Source: Comamonadaceae bacterium UBA4962 (GTDB taxonomy: Bacteria; Pseudomonadota; Gammaproteobacteria; Burkholderiales; Burkholderiaceae_C). From it: 20,962 nt of DNA. The position numbers were made by a program, and so were the translations under genes. The stretch spans positions 34,924-55,885 of the forward strand of contig DHAE01000019.1 in NCBI GenBank assembly GCA_002397315.1, written 5' to 3'. Every line of letters begins with the position of its first letter. The first letter of the stretch is position 1. Under the pieces are notes generated by a model. The model had not been told where the DNA came from. It made no database searches and worked only from the letters and a program-made list of their open reading frames with translations. Below, piece after piece: positions 1 through 9,924 of the stretch.

Positions 1-387
1 GCGATCCAGACCGCGCTGGGCGGCTACCAGAGCATCAACGACCTGGTCCGCGAAGGCGGGCGCCTGCGGCGCCAGCGCGACCTGGCCTACGAACTCATCT
101 CGGCGATCCCGGGCGTGAGCTGCGTGAAACCCAAGGCGGCGCTCTACATGTTCCCCCGCCTCGACCCGGCCATGTACCCCATCGCCGACGACCGCCAGTT
201 CTTCATGGAGGTGCTGCGCGCCACGCGCGTGATGCTGGTGCAGGGCTCGGGCTTCAACTACCCGGACCAGCAGCATTTCCGCATCGTGTTCCTCCCGCAC
301 GAGGACGACCTGCGCGAGGCCATCGGCCGGCTCGCGGGCTTCCTCGAGCAGTACCGGCGCAAGCATGCGGACACTGCTGCCGGCTGA
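1..387 (+). CDS. alaA: AlaA-type alanine/glutamate-pyruvate aminotransferase, C-terminal part
   Basis: This is the last 128 codons of a PLP-dependent class I/II aminotransferase whose start lies outside the window. Reading frame 1 is open from the first base to the TGA at 385-387. The visible stretches AIQTALGGYQSIND, PGVSCVKPKAALYMFPRLDP and VMLVQGSGFNYPDQQHFRIV match the C-terminal domain of E. coli AlaA (YfbQ), as I recall it, better than AlaC, whose equivalent region reads CPKASMYVW. AlaA moves the amino group of glutamate to pyruvate to make alanine in the cytoplasm. The PLP lysine is upstream and not visible. The final FRIVFLP motif holds the arginine expected to bind the substrate carboxylate. 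The gene lies 98 nt upstream of hom in the same direction. That gap contains no clear terminator, so co-transcription is possible. The family call is firm; the exact substrate is inferred. Confidence 0.88.
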   Translation, partial: AIQTALGGYQSINDLVREGGRLRRQRDLAYELISAIPGVSCVKPKAALYMFPRLDPAMYPIADDRQFFMEVLRATRVMLVQGSGFNYPDQQHFRIVFLPHEDDLREAIGRLAGFLEQYRRKHADTAAG

Positions 388-485
388 GCGGCCGGGCGCG
401 GCATTTCCCCTCCAACCCAACCATCGCCGGCAGCGTCCATCCCCCCGTGCGCTGCGGCACCATCTGACTGACTGAGATACCGATC

Positions 486-1820
486 ATGAAACCGATCCAA
501 GTGGGCCTGCTGGGCATTGGCACCGTCGGCAGCGGCGTGTTCAACGTGCTGCAACGCAACCAGGAGGAAATCCGCCGCCGCGCCGGGCGCGGCATCGAGA
601 TCGCCATGGTCGCGGACCTGGACGTGGCGCGCGCACGCGCCGCCGCGGGCGAGGGCGTGCAGGTGGTGAATGATGCGCGCGCCGTGATCGCCAACCCCGA
701 CATCGACATCGTGGTGGAACTCATCGGCGGCTACGGCGTGGCCAAGGCGCTGGTGCTCGAGGCCATCGCGGCCGGCAAGCACGTGGTGACGGCCAACAAG
801 GCGCTGCTGGCCGTGCACGGCACCGAGATCTTCGCGGCCGCCTCGGCCAAGGGCGTGATGGTGGCCTTCGAGGCCGCCGTGGCCGGCGGCATCCCGATCA
901 TCAAGGCGCTGCGCGAAGGCCTCACCGCCAACCGCATCCAGTGGATCGCCGGCATCATCAACGGCACGACGAACTTCATCCTCTCGGAGATGCGCGACAA
1001 GGGCCTGGACTTCGACGTGGTGCTCAAGGAAGCGCAGCGCCTGGGCTACGCCGAAGCCGACCCGACCTTCGACATCGAGGGTGTGGACGCGGCGCACAAG
1101 GCGACGATCATGAGCGCCATCGCCTTCGGCATCCCGGTGCAGTTCGACAAGGCCTACGTGGAAGGCATCACGCGGCTGTCGGCCTCCGACATCCGCTACG
1201 CCGAGCAGCTGGGCTACCGCATCAAGCTGCTGGGCATCGCGAAACGCCGCGAGGGCGGGGTGGAGCTGCGCGTGCACCCGAGCCTGGTGCCGTCCAAGCG
1301 CCTGATCGCCAACGTCGAGGGCGCGATGAACGCCGTCGTGGTGCAGGCCGATGCGGTGGGCACCACGCTCTACTACGGCAAGGGCGCGGGCAGCGAGCCC
1401 ACCGCCAGCGCCGTGATCGCCGACCTGGTCGACATCGCCCGCCTCGCCGCGGCCGACCCGGAGCACCGCGTGCCGCACCTGGCATTCCAGCCCAACACGC
1501 TCGACGAGGCGCGCGAGGCGCTGCCCGTGCTGCCGATGGCCGAGGTGGTCACCAGCTACTACCTGCGCCTGCGCGTGGCCGACGAGGCCGGCGTGCTCGC
1601 CAAGGTGACGGGCCTGCTGGCCGGCGCCGGCATCAGCATCGACGCGGTGCTGCAGCGCGAGGCCGACGAGGTGGGCGGCGAGGGATCGACGCAGACCGAC
1701 CTGATCATTCTCACGCACGACACGCGCGAGGGTACGATGAACGCAGCGATCGCGCAGATGGAGGCCCTGCCCACGGTGCTGGGGCCGATCGTGCGCATCC
1801 GCAAGGAGGAACTGAACTGA
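486..1820 (+). CDS. hom: Homoserine dehydrogenase
   Basis: This 444-aa protein reduces aspartate-4-semialdehyde to homoserine with NAD(P)H, the branch step toward threonine and methionine. The N-terminal Rossmann motif GIGTVGSGV is at residues 10-18 and TANKALLA at about 102-109. The catalytic domain contains GGIPIIKALREG, the IINGTTNFIL signature and EGVDAAHKA, in which D201 and K205 are the expected catalytic pair. A C-terminal ACT domain begins near residue 355 (SYYLRLRVADEAGVLAKVTG). This points to allosteric control, usually by threonine in this family. The length fits monofunctional ACT-containing enzymes; there is no aspartokinase fusion. The start has no strong Shine-Dalgarno, only GAGATA about 7 nt upstream, but the Rossmann motif sits right after it. 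The stop overlaps the thrC start as TGATG, which suggests translational coupling. Confidence 0.97.
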   Translation: MKPIQVGLLGIGTVGSGVFNVLQRNQEEIRRRAGRGIEIAMVADLDVARARAAAGEGVQVVNDARAVIANPDIDIVVELIGGYGVAKALVLEAIAAGKHVVTANKALLAVHGTEIFAAASAKGVMVAFEAAVAGGIPIIKALREGLTANRIQWIAGIINGTTNFILSEMRDKGLDFDVVLKEAQRLGYAEADPTFDIEGVDAAHKATIMSAIAFGIPVQFDKAYVEGITRLSASDIRYAEQLGYRIKLLGIAKRREGGVELRVHPSLVPSKRLIANVEGAMNAVVVQADAVGTTLYYGKGAGSEPTASAVIADLVDIARLAAADPEHRVPHLAFQPNTLDEAREALPVLPMAEVVTSYYLRLRVADEAGVLAKVTGLLAGAGISIDAVLQREADEVGGEGSTQTDLIILTHDTREGTMNAAIAQMEALPTVLGPIVRIRKEELN

Positions 1821-3265
1821 TGCGCTACCTCTCCACCCGCGGCCACGCAGACCGCAAGCGCTTCTGCGAGATCCTGCTCGAAGGCCTCGCGCCCGACGGC
1901 GGCCTGTACCTGCCCGAGCACTACCCGCAGATCGACGACGCCGCGCTCACGCGGCTGCGCGCGGCCTACCACGAGCAGGGCTACGCGGAGCTGGCGTTTC
2001 AGATCCTGTCGCTCTACATCGACGACATTCCGGCGGCCGACCTGAAGCGCCTGTGCGAGAAGACGTATACGGCCGAGGTGTTCGGCACGGGCGAGATCGT
2101 GCCGCTGCGCCACCTGGAGAACAGCCTGTGGCTGGAGGCGCTCTCCAACGGCCCCACGCTCGCCTTCAAGGACATGGCGATGCAGCTGCTCGGCAACCTG
2201 TTCGAGTACGAACTGGGCCGGCGCGGCGAAGAGCTCAACATCCTGGGCGCGACCAGCGGCGACACGGGCAGCGCGGCCGAGTACGCGATGCGCGGCAAGC
2301 GCGGCATCCGCGTGTTCATGACGAGCCCGCACGGCCGCATGAGCGCTTTCCAGCAGGCGCAGATGTTCAGCCTGCAGGATGCGAACATCTTCAACATCGC
2401 CGTCGAGGGGGTGTTCGACGACTGCCAGGACATCGTCAAGGCGGTGAGCAGCGACCTGGAATTCAAGCGCCGCTTCAAGATCGGCACGGTGAATTCGATC
2501 AACTGGGCGCGGCTGCTGGCGCAGGTGGTCTACTACTTCGCCGGCTACGTGCAGGCCACCGAGTCGAACGACCAGAAGGTGAGCTTCACGGTGCCGTCGG
2601 GCAACTTCGGCAACGTCTGCGCCGGCCACGTGGCGCGCATGATGGGTCTGCCCATCGACAAGCTGGTGGTGGCGACCAACGAGAACGACGTGCTCGACGA
2701 GTTCTTCCGCACGGGCATCTACCGCGTGCGCGGCAGCGCCGACACGCACGAGACCTCCAGCCCGTCCATGGACATCAGCAAGGCCAGCAATTTCGAGCGC
2801 TTCGTGTTCGATCTGCTGGGCCGCGACGCCGAGGCCACGCGCCAGCTGTTCGGCGAAGCCGTGGTGCGCGAGGGCCGCTTCGACCTGAGTGCTGACCCGC
2901 GCTTCGCCGAGGCCGCATCGCGCTACGGATTCGTGAGCGGTCGCAGCACGCACGCGGACCGCATCGCGACCATCCGAGACACCTTCCAGCGCTTCGGCAT
3001 CACGATCGACACGCACACCGCCGACGGCGTGAAGGTGGCGCGCGAGCACACCGATCCAGGCGTGCCGATGCTGGTGCTGGAAACCGCCCTGCCGATCAAG
3101 TTCGCCGAGACGATCCAGGAGGCGCTGGGCCATGCGCCCGACCGCCCGGCGAAGTTCGACGGCATCGAAAGCCTGCCCAAGCGCGTGCAGGTGATGCCGG
3201 CCGACGTGGACCTGGTCAAGGCCTACATCACGCGCCATTGCGGCGACACGGCCGCGGCGGCCTGA
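1820..3265 (+). CDS. thrC: Threonine synthase
   Basis: This 481-aa PLP enzyme converts O-phosphohomoserine to threonine and phosphate in the cytoplasm. It begins MRYLSTRGHADRKRF, as do the long-form threonine synthases of proteobacteria. The PLP lysine is K117 in NGPTLAFKDMAM. The phosphate-binding and cofactor segments LGATSGDTGSAAEYA and TVPSGNFGNVCAGH are intact. An upstream extension of the open frame exists but lies inside hom. The ATG at 1820 shares a base with the hom stop and has GGAGG just upstream (about 1806-1810), so it is the chosen start. The homoserine kinase step (thrB) between Hom and ThrC is not in the window and must be encoded elsewhere. The family match is strong throughout. 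Confidence 0.97.
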   Translation: MRYLSTRGHADRKRFCEILLEGLAPDGGLYLPEHYPQIDDAALTRLRAAYHEQGYAELAFQILSLYIDDIPAADLKRLCEKTYTAEVFGTGEIVPLRHLENSLWLEALSNGPTLAFKDMAMQLLGNLFEYELGRRGEELNILGATSGDTGSAAEYAMRGKRGIRVFMTSPHGRMSAFQQAQMFSLQDANIFNIAVEGVFDDCQDIVKAVSSDLEFKRRFKIGTVNSINWARLLAQVVYYFAGYVQATESNDQKVSFTVPSGNFGNVCAGHVARMMGLPIDKLVVATNENDVLDEFFRTGIYRVRGSADTHETSSPSMDISKASNFERFVFDLLGRDAEATRQLFGEAVVREGRFDLSADPRFAEAASRYGFVSGRSTHADRIATIRDTFQRFGITIDTHTADGVKVAREHTDPGVPMLVLETALPIKFAETIQEALGHAPDRPAKFDGIESLPKRVQVMPADVDLVKAYITRHCGDTAAAA

Positions 3266-3369
3266 CCGCCGGGCACGGCCCGGGCAGGGCCTGGACACTG
3301 CGCGCAGACAACGCCGCGGGCATTGCGCACGGTGCGCACCCGGCCCTGGCACATCCACGGAAGGTATCC

Positions 3370-3924
3370 ATGAAGGTCGTCGGTTTCGCCGGTTTCTCCA
3401 ACAGTGGCAAGACCACGCTCGTGGAGCGCCTGATCCCGCTCATGCGCGCGCAAGGGTTGCGGGTTTCGGTGGTCAAGCATGCCCACCACCGGTTCGACAT
3501 CGACCAGCCCGGCAAGGACACGTGGCGGCACCGTACCGCGGGCGCCTACGAGGTGGTGGCGTCGTCCGATCTGCGCATGGCGCTCATGCGCGAGTACGAG
3601 CAGCCGGCCGAGCCCATGGTGCACGACCTCATCGCCCGTCTGGATGCGGCGGTGGACTGGGTGTTTGTGGAAGGCTTCAAGGAGAGCGACCTGCCCAAGA
3701 TCGAAGTGTGGCGTTCGCCGGCCGGCGACTACCCTTCCCAGTCGCTGCGGTTTCCCCACGACCCGCGCATCGTGGCCGTGGCGGCCGACGTGCCGGGCGA
3801 GCGCCTGCCCGTGCCGCCGGGCGCGCTGCCGGTGTTCGACGTGAACGCGCCCGCCGTGCTGGCCGACTGGCTGCGCGCCAGCGGCGAGCGCTGGGCGTAC
3901 CGCGGCATGGAGGTGCCGGCATGA
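3370..3924 (+). CDS. mobB: Molybdopterin-guanine dinucleotide biosynthesis protein MobB
   Basis: This 184-aa P-loop GTPase-like protein assists MobA in attaching GMP to molybdopterin to form the bis-MGD cofactor. The Walker A motif GFSNSGKTT is at residues 8-16, followed by VVKHAHHRFDID and GKDTWRHRTAGA, which are typical of MobB. VDWVFVEGFKES is the later conserved segment. The ATG at 3370 is preferred over in-frame extension upstream because the P-loop normally starts within ten residues of the N-terminus and GGAAGG lies about 6 nt upstream. The stop overlaps the moeA start as ATGA. No mobA is present in the window. MobB is often dispensable, so its role here is accessory by analogy with E. 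coli. Confidence 0.93.
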   Translation: MKVVGFAGFSNSGKTTLVERLIPLMRAQGLRVSVVKHAHHRFDIDQPGKDTWRHRTAGAYEVVASSDLRMALMREYEQPAEPMVHDLIARLDAAVDWVFVEGFKESDLPKIEVWRSPAGDYPSQSLRFPHDPRIVAVAADVPGERLPVPPGALPVFDVNAPAVLADWLRASGERWAYRGMEVPA

Positions 3925-5183
3925 ACGCACCGGCCACGGGGCTGGCCCGCCCCCCGCTCAAGCCCCTGGACGACGCGCTGGCGGAACTGCTCGCGCAGGC
4001 CCGCCCGCTGGAGGGCACCGATGACGTGGACACCTTCGAGGCCGATGGCCGCGTGCTGGCGTTGGACGCCGTGTCGCCGCTGCGGGTGCCGCCGCACGAC
4101 AACAGCGCCATGGACGGCTATGCCGTGCGCCGGGCGGACGTGGCCGCGGCGGGGGCCTCCCTGGCCGCGGAGCTTCCCGTCTCCCAGCGCATCGCGGCCG
4201 GCTCCGCTCCGCAGCCGCTGGAGCCGGGCACGGCCGCGCGCATCTTCACGGGCGCGCCGATGCCGCCCGGTGCCGATGCGGTGTGCATGCAGGAGGACTG
4301 CGAGGCGTTGGAGGGCGGCGCGCGCGTGCGCATCCAGGCCGTGCCGCAGCCGGGCCAATGGGTGCGCCGTGCGGGCGAGGACATCGAGACCGGCGCGACG
4401 GTATTGGCGGCCGGTACGCGGCTCACGCCGGCCGCGCTGGGGCTGGCGGCCAGCATCGGCCTCGCCCGGCTGCGCGTGGCGCGGCGGCCCCGCGTGGCGC
4501 TTTTTTCCACGGGCGACGAGCTGGTGATGCCGGGCGAGGTGCCGCCCGAGCGCATGCCGCCGGGCGCCATCTACAACAGCAACCGCTTCTTCCTGCGCGC
4601 GATGCTGCAGCGGCTGGGCTGCGAGGTGTCGGACGTCGGCATCGTGCCCGACCGGCGCGACGCCACGCAGCAGGCGCTCGCGGATGCCGCGGCGGCGCAT
4701 GATCTGGTGCTCACGAGCGGCGGCGTGTCGGTGGGCGAGGAAGACCACGTGAAGCCCGCCGTGGCCGCGCTCGGGCGCATCGATCTCTGGCAGGTGGCGA
4801 TCAAGCCGGGCAAACCCTTCGCCTATGGCCGCATCGGCGAGCACGTGCATTTCATGGGATTGCCGGGCAACCCGGTGTCGAGCCTCGTCACCTTCGCGAT
4901 CCTGGTGCGGCCCTTCCTGCTGCGGCTGCAGGGCGTGCAGGATGCCGCGCCGCGCGCCGTGCAGGCGCGGGCGAACTTCCAATGGCCGCGGGCCGACAAG
5001 CGCCGCGAATTCCTGCGCGTGCGCCGCGGTGCCGACGGGGGGCTGGAACTGTTCCCGAACCAGGGCTCCGGCGTGCTCACGTCCGCGGCCTGGGGCGACG
5101 GCGTGGTGGACAACCCGCCGGGCCGCACCATCGCGCAGGGCGATACCGTGCGCTTCATTCCTTTCGCCGATCTGCTCGCATGA
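3921..5183 (+). CDS. moeA: Molybdopterin molybdenumtransferase MoeA
   Basis: This 420-aa enzyme inserts molybdate into adenylylated molybdopterin, a late step of molybdenum cofactor synthesis. Key segments are PPHDNSAMDGYAVR around residue 61, IFTGAPMPPGADAVCMQED, FSTGDELV with the preceding PRVAL strand, SNRFFLRAML, TSGGVSVGEEDHVK around residue 265, and PFAYG with GLPGNPVSS near residue 310. These are the canonical MoeA/gephyrin E-domain motifs, and the length matches the family (about 410 aa). A longer open frame upstream is a shadow of mobB. The start at 3921 overlaps the mobB stop, and the moeA stop overlaps the moaD start in the same ATGA way, so the three genes are probably translated as a coupled unit. 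Confidence 0.96.
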   Translation: MNAPATGLARPPLKPLDDALAELLAQARPLEGTDDVDTFEADGRVLALDAVSPLRVPPHDNSAMDGYAVRRADVAAAGASLAAELPVSQRIAAGSAPQPLEPGTAARIFTGAPMPPGADAVCMQEDCEALEGGARVRIQAVPQPGQWVRRAGEDIETGATVLAAGTRLTPAALGLAASIGLARLRVARRPRVALFSTGDELVMPGEVPPERMPPGAIYNSNRFFLRAMLQRLGCEVSDVGIVPDRRDATQQALADAAAAHDLVLTSGGVSVGEEDHVKPAVAALGRIDLWQVAIKPGKPFAYGRIGEHVHFMGLPGNPVSSLVTFAILVRPFLLRLQGVQDAAPRAVQARANFQWPRADKRREFLRVRRGADGGLELFPNQGSGVLTSAAWGDGVVDNPPGRTIAQGDTVRFIPFADLLA

Positions 5184-5473
5184 CGTCCGACACGCTTTCT
5201 GCTTCGAGCCTTGCCGCCGCCGTCACGGTCCATGTGCGGTATTTCGCCTCCATCCGCGAAGCCGTGGGGCAGGGCAGCGAAACCTTGTGCACGCAGGCCG
5301 GCACGGTGGGCGCGCTGCGCGATGCGCTGATCGCCCGCGGCGGCCCCTGGGCGGAGAGCCTGGCGCGCGGGCGTGCCGTGCGCACCGCGCTCGACCAGGT
5401 GCTGTGCGGCGAGGGCGCCGTGCTGTCGGAAGGCTCCGAGGTCGCTTTCTTCCCTCCCGTGACAGGCGGCTGA
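5180..5473 (+). CDS. moaD: Molybdopterin synthase small (sulfur carrier) subunit MoaD
   Basis: This 97-aa ubiquitin-fold sulfur carrier ends in VTGG. Its C-terminal double glycine is the site that is adenylated by MoeB and thiocarboxylated before sulfur transfer to precursor Z. VHVRYFASIREAVG near residue 18 and EVAFFPPVTGG at the end are the conserved beta-grasp strands. It is longer than E. coli MoaD (81 aa) because of about 15 extra N-terminal residues; no better internal start is evident. The ATG overlaps the moeA stop. Its partner subunit moaE lies about 1.2 kb downstream, beyond two minus-strand genes, rather than immediately adjacent as in many genomes. Confidence 0.93.
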   Translation: MTSDTLSASSLAAAVTVHVRYFASIREAVGQGSETLCTQAGTVGALRDALIARGGPWAESLARGRAVRTALDQVLCGEGAVLSEGSEVAFFPPVTGG

Positions 5474-5597
5474 GGCTGACGGCTGACGCAGCGCGGCCGT
5501 ACTGGCGGTGCGGCGAACGGCGGAGCGCGGAGTCCTGTGGGGGCCGCCCAGGCCCTGGCGCGCAGTCTTTCCTCGGGAGGCCGGACCGCCCCCCGTG

Positions 5598-5927
5598 TCA
5601 GCCCCCGGCCGGTGGCGCCTCCGGCAGTTCGGGCGCGCGCCAATACAGCAGCTCTGCCAGGCGCAGCGTGATCCAGCGCGCCTCGGCCGGCGACACGCCG
5701 GAGGCGGCCGTGCACAGGCCCGCATGGATGCGCGACAGCACCTCGGTCTCCGACGGCGCCTGCACGTGGTAGAGCGTCTGCGCCTGCTCCACGAGGTGGT
5801 TGGCAAGATCCTCGCACAGCTCGTAGCGCTCGCGGATCTCGGCGGCGGGGGCCGTCAGGCGCTGGCGCGCGTCGCTGTGGAGCGCGGTGAACGAGGGTGG
5901 GACGTGGATCTGGTTGTCGTCGTGCAT
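5598..5927 (-). CDS. Small conserved protein of unknown function (DDNQIxVPPSF type)
   Basis: This is a 109-aa acidic, helical, soluble-looking protein with no signal peptide or membrane segment. From memory it resembles short Burkholderiales proteins labelled 'ATPase with chaperone activity', which share DDNQI.VPPSF.AL near the N-terminus, RYELCEDLA in the middle and RLAELL.W near the C-terminus. No Walker A, Walker B or other ATPase motif is present, so that label should not be read as a function. The start at 5927 follows from the family-like N-terminus; no clear Shine-Dalgarno precedes it. It lies 51 nt downstream of another small minus-strand gene, and together they separate moaD from moaE. 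The nearness of clpB (1.3 kb) may be coincidental. Confidence 0.7.
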   Translation of the reverse strand: MHDDNQIHVPPSFTALHSDARQRLTAPAAEIRERYELCEDLANHLVEQAQTLYHVQAPSETEVLSRIHAGLCTAASGVSPAEARWITLRLAELLYWRAPELPEAPPAGG

Positions 5928-5978
5928 GGCGGTAGCGAAAGAGGCGGCCGCAGCAGGGCGGATGCGGCTGCCTCCGGA

Positions 5979-6233
5979 TCAATCGGGGGTGAAGAGCCGC
6001 TCGAAGCGCACGGCGTCGTCCGCCAACTCGAAGGTGACGAGCTGGCCCATCTTGTTGTCTTCGCGCCGGCAGGCGGCGAACAGGCTGGCCGGGCCGGCCA
6101 GGCCGTAGTCGGGCAGGTGCACGATCGCGTAGGGATGGGGAACGAACACCTGGTGCGCGAAGACGCCGCGGTGCTCGTTGCGCGGCGAGGGGAACAGGAC
6201 GTAGAGCTCGGTGGTGATGGTCTGCGTGGCCAT
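5979..6233 (-). CDS. Small protein of unknown function, 84 aa
   Basis: This 84-aa protein starts MATQTITTELYVLFPSP and has no recognised domain. It has alternating hydrophobic strands (TELYVLFP, GVFAHQVFVP, AIVHLPDYGL) and an acidic C-terminus (LADDAVRFERLFTPD), which suggests a small beta-rich cytoplasmic fold. Longer in-frame extension runs into Cys/Arg-rich sequence that looks non-coding, so the ATG at 6233 is the likely start although its Shine-Dalgarno is weak. It is first in a putative two-gene minus-strand unit with the 109-aa gene downstream. It is divergent from the 78-aa gene at 6401, with 167 nt between them. Third-position GC and amino-acid content look like real coding sequence rather than an antisense shadow. 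Confidence 0.62.
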   Translation of the reverse strand: MATQTITTELYVLFPSPRNEHRGVFAHQVFVPHPYAIVHLPDYGLAGPASLFAACRREDNKMGQLVTFELADDAVRFERLFTPD

Positions 6234-6350
6234 GGACGGGTTCGAGGAAGGCGGGGGCGATTGGTCGCCGCGGCAGGGAACGGCCGGGCGGCGCGCCAGG
6301 GCGCGGTGCGGCCACTGTAGCAAACCGGTCCCGTGCCGGCCGTTCCCGTG

Positions 6351-6356
6351 GACAAT
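6351..6356 (+). promoter_or_regulatory. Candidate -10 element GACAAT before the 78-aa gene and moaE
   Basis: GACAAT followed by CCCG lies 45 nt upstream of the ATG at 6401 in the 167-nt divergent intergenic region. It keeps the A2, A4, A5 and T6 positions of TATAAT, and the same hexamer recurs upstream of other genes in the window. No convincing -35 hexamer is seen at 16-18 nt spacing, so the assignment is tentative. Confidence 0.35.
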
Positions 6357-6400
6357 CCCGTCTGCACGCAACGAGACACCGCACGAACGAGGACACCCGC

Positions 6401-6637
6401 ATGGCACGCCAGGACAAGAACGCATGGGCCGCGAAGGTGCTCGCCCTCATCCAGGGCGGGCAGACGCAGGCCGCCATGGCCCAGATCAAGGTCGCCCCGT
6501 CGGCCGGCGACGTCGCGCGCCTCCAGGCCCTGCTGGCGGGCGTGCCGGCCGGCAACCCCGCGCGGCGCCAGCTCGACGCGTTCATCGAGGAAGAGCGCGC
6601 GCTGCTCGCCGCGCCCCGGCTGCACCGGGCTCCGTGA
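6401..6637 (+). CDS. Small protein of unknown function, 78 aa, upstream of moaE
   Basis: This is a 78-aa, Ala/Gln-rich, probably helical protein starting MARQDKNAWAAKVLALIQGG. No domain is recognised, and there is no signal peptide or cysteine. GAGGA about 10 nt upstream supports the ATG at 6401. The stop is 14 nt before the moaE start, so the two are very likely co-transcribed. The sequence has two amphipathic helices (residues 7-30 and 36-50) and a C-terminal helix (QLDAFIEEERALLAA). The pairing with moaE could point to a link with molybdenum cofactor, or it may be a simple hitchhiker; the sequence cannot decide. Confidence 0.66.
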   Translation: MARQDKNAWAAKVLALIQGGQTQAAMAQIKVAPSAGDVARLQALLAGVPAGNPARRQLDAFIEEERALLAAPRLHRAP

Positions 6638-6651
6638 CCCCAGGAACCGCC

Positions 6652-7158
6652 ATGACCCTGCCGCCTGCCTTCCCCCCGCCCGGCCCCGGCGCCCGCGTCG
6701 CCGTCCAGGCGCAGGATTTCGACGTCTCGGCCGAGCTGGCGGCGCTGCGCGCGCAGGACGGGCGCGTGGGCGCCGTCTGCTGCTTCGTCGGCACGGTGCG
6801 CGACCGCAGCGACGACGATGCCGTGGCATCGATGGAGCTGGAGCACTATCCCGGCATGACGGAGAAATCCATCGAGGCGATGGTGGACAAGGCCCTGCGG
6901 CGCTTCGACATCTTCGGCGCGCGCGTGGTGCACCGCGTGGGCCTGCTGGCGCCGCAGGACCAGATCGTGCTGGTGGCCGTGACGTCGGCGCACCGCGGCC
7001 AGAGCTTCCAGGCCTGCGAATTCCTCATGGACTACCTCAAGACCCAGGCGCCGTTCTGGAAGAAGGAAGCCACCCCCCAGGGCGCCCGCTGGGTGGATGC
7101 GCGCGTGAGCGACGACGCGGCGCTGGCCCGCTGGGGCATCGAGGCGCGCAACGGCTGA
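6652..7158 (+). CDS. moaE: Molybdopterin synthase catalytic subunit MoaE
   Basis: This 168-aa catalytic subunit uses the MoaD thiocarboxylate to insert two sulfurs into precursor Z, making molybdopterin. CCFVGTVRD, MELEHYPGMTEKSIE, HRVGLLAPQDQIVLVAVTSAHR and FLMDYLKTQAPFWKKE are the family signatures. K130 and K137 keep the seven-residue spacing of E. coli active-site lysines K119 and K126. It is longer than E. coli MoaE (about 150 aa), with a Pro-rich N-terminal extension of roughly 18 residues. The ATG at 6652 has AGGA upstream and is the only Met near the domain start. It follows the 78-aa gene by 14 nt, and a perfect hairpin occurs just after the stop. Confidence 0.95.
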   Translation: MTLPPAFPPPGPGARVAVQAQDFDVSAELAALRAQDGRVGAVCCFVGTVRDRSDDDAVASMELEHYPGMTEKSIEAMVDKALRRFDIFGARVVHRVGLLAPQDQIVLVAVTSAHRGQSFQACEFLMDYLKTQAPFWKKEATPQGARWVDARVSDDAALARWGIEARNG

Positions 7159-7167
7159 GCCGGGCCG

Positions 7168-7193
7168 GCGTGCGGCGGCATGGCGCCGCACGC
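7168..7193. terminator. Perfect 10-bp hairpin between moaE and clpB
   Basis: GCGTGCGGCG (7168-7177) is exactly complementary to CGCCGCACGC (7184-7193), with the six-base loop GCATGG. It lies 9 nt after the moaE stop, so it could end moaE transcripts. However, TTGAAAA rather than a T-run follows, so it would be a weak intrinsic terminator or a 3'-end stabiliser. Its last base is the first base of the clpB heat-shock -35 element. Confidence 0.6.
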
Positions 7194-7220
7194 TTGAAAA
7201 CTCCGGGTGGGCCCCTCAAT
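7193..7220 (+). promoter_or_regulatory. Sigma-32 (RpoH) heat-shock promoter of clpB
   Basis: CTTGAAA at 7193-7199 is followed after 12 nt by CCCCTCAAT at 7212-7220. This is close to the sigma-32 consensus CTTGAAA-N11-16-CCCCATNT and lies about 28 nt before the clpB ATG. Transcription would begin near 7227 and leave a leader of about 22 nt carrying GGAGGA at 7234-7239. ClpB is a classic member of the RpoH regulon, which supports the call. Confidence 0.82.
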
Positions 7221-7248
7221 TGCCCATCCATCCGGAGGACCATAGACC

Positions 7249-9858
<2,610 letters not shown>

Positions 9859-9871
9859 GTTCGGAATTCCA

Positions 9872-9902
9872 CGGTCGGGCCGTCCATCGGGCGTCCCGAC
9901 CG
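9872..9902. terminator. Inverted repeat after clpB
   Basis: CGGTCGGG (9872-9879) pairs with CCCGACCG (9895-9902) around a 15-nt loop, 14 nt after the clpB stop. There is no T-tract downstream. It could terminate or stabilise the clpB mRNA, but it is only a moderate hairpin. Confidence 0.4.
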
Positions 9903-9924
9903 GCCCTGAAGGAAAGGACGTGTT

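Noticed and set aside
258..1718. 486-aa open frame antisense to hom
   Set aside because: It has shadow composition (His, Arg, Val, Asp-rich), no recognisable domain and full overlap with hom.
3324..3338. TGCGCA-CGG-TGCGCA repeat upstream of mobB
   Set aside because: It is short, self-palindromic and GC-rich, and is expected often in this composition; no promoter match lies beside it.
1559..3358. 599-aa open frame antisense to thrC
   Set aside because: It lies opposite a certain gene, has the same shadow composition and no ribosome-binding site.
5508..6320. 270-aa plus-strand open frame between moaD and the 78-aa gene
   Set aside because: It is Arg/Gly/Ala-rich and antisense to the two better-supported minus-strand genes.
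5155..7191. 678-aa minus-strand open frame across the moaD-moaE interval
   Set aside because: It runs antisense through moaD and moaE and through the two smaller minus-strand genes in another frame; composition is Arg/Ala/Pro-rich with no domain.
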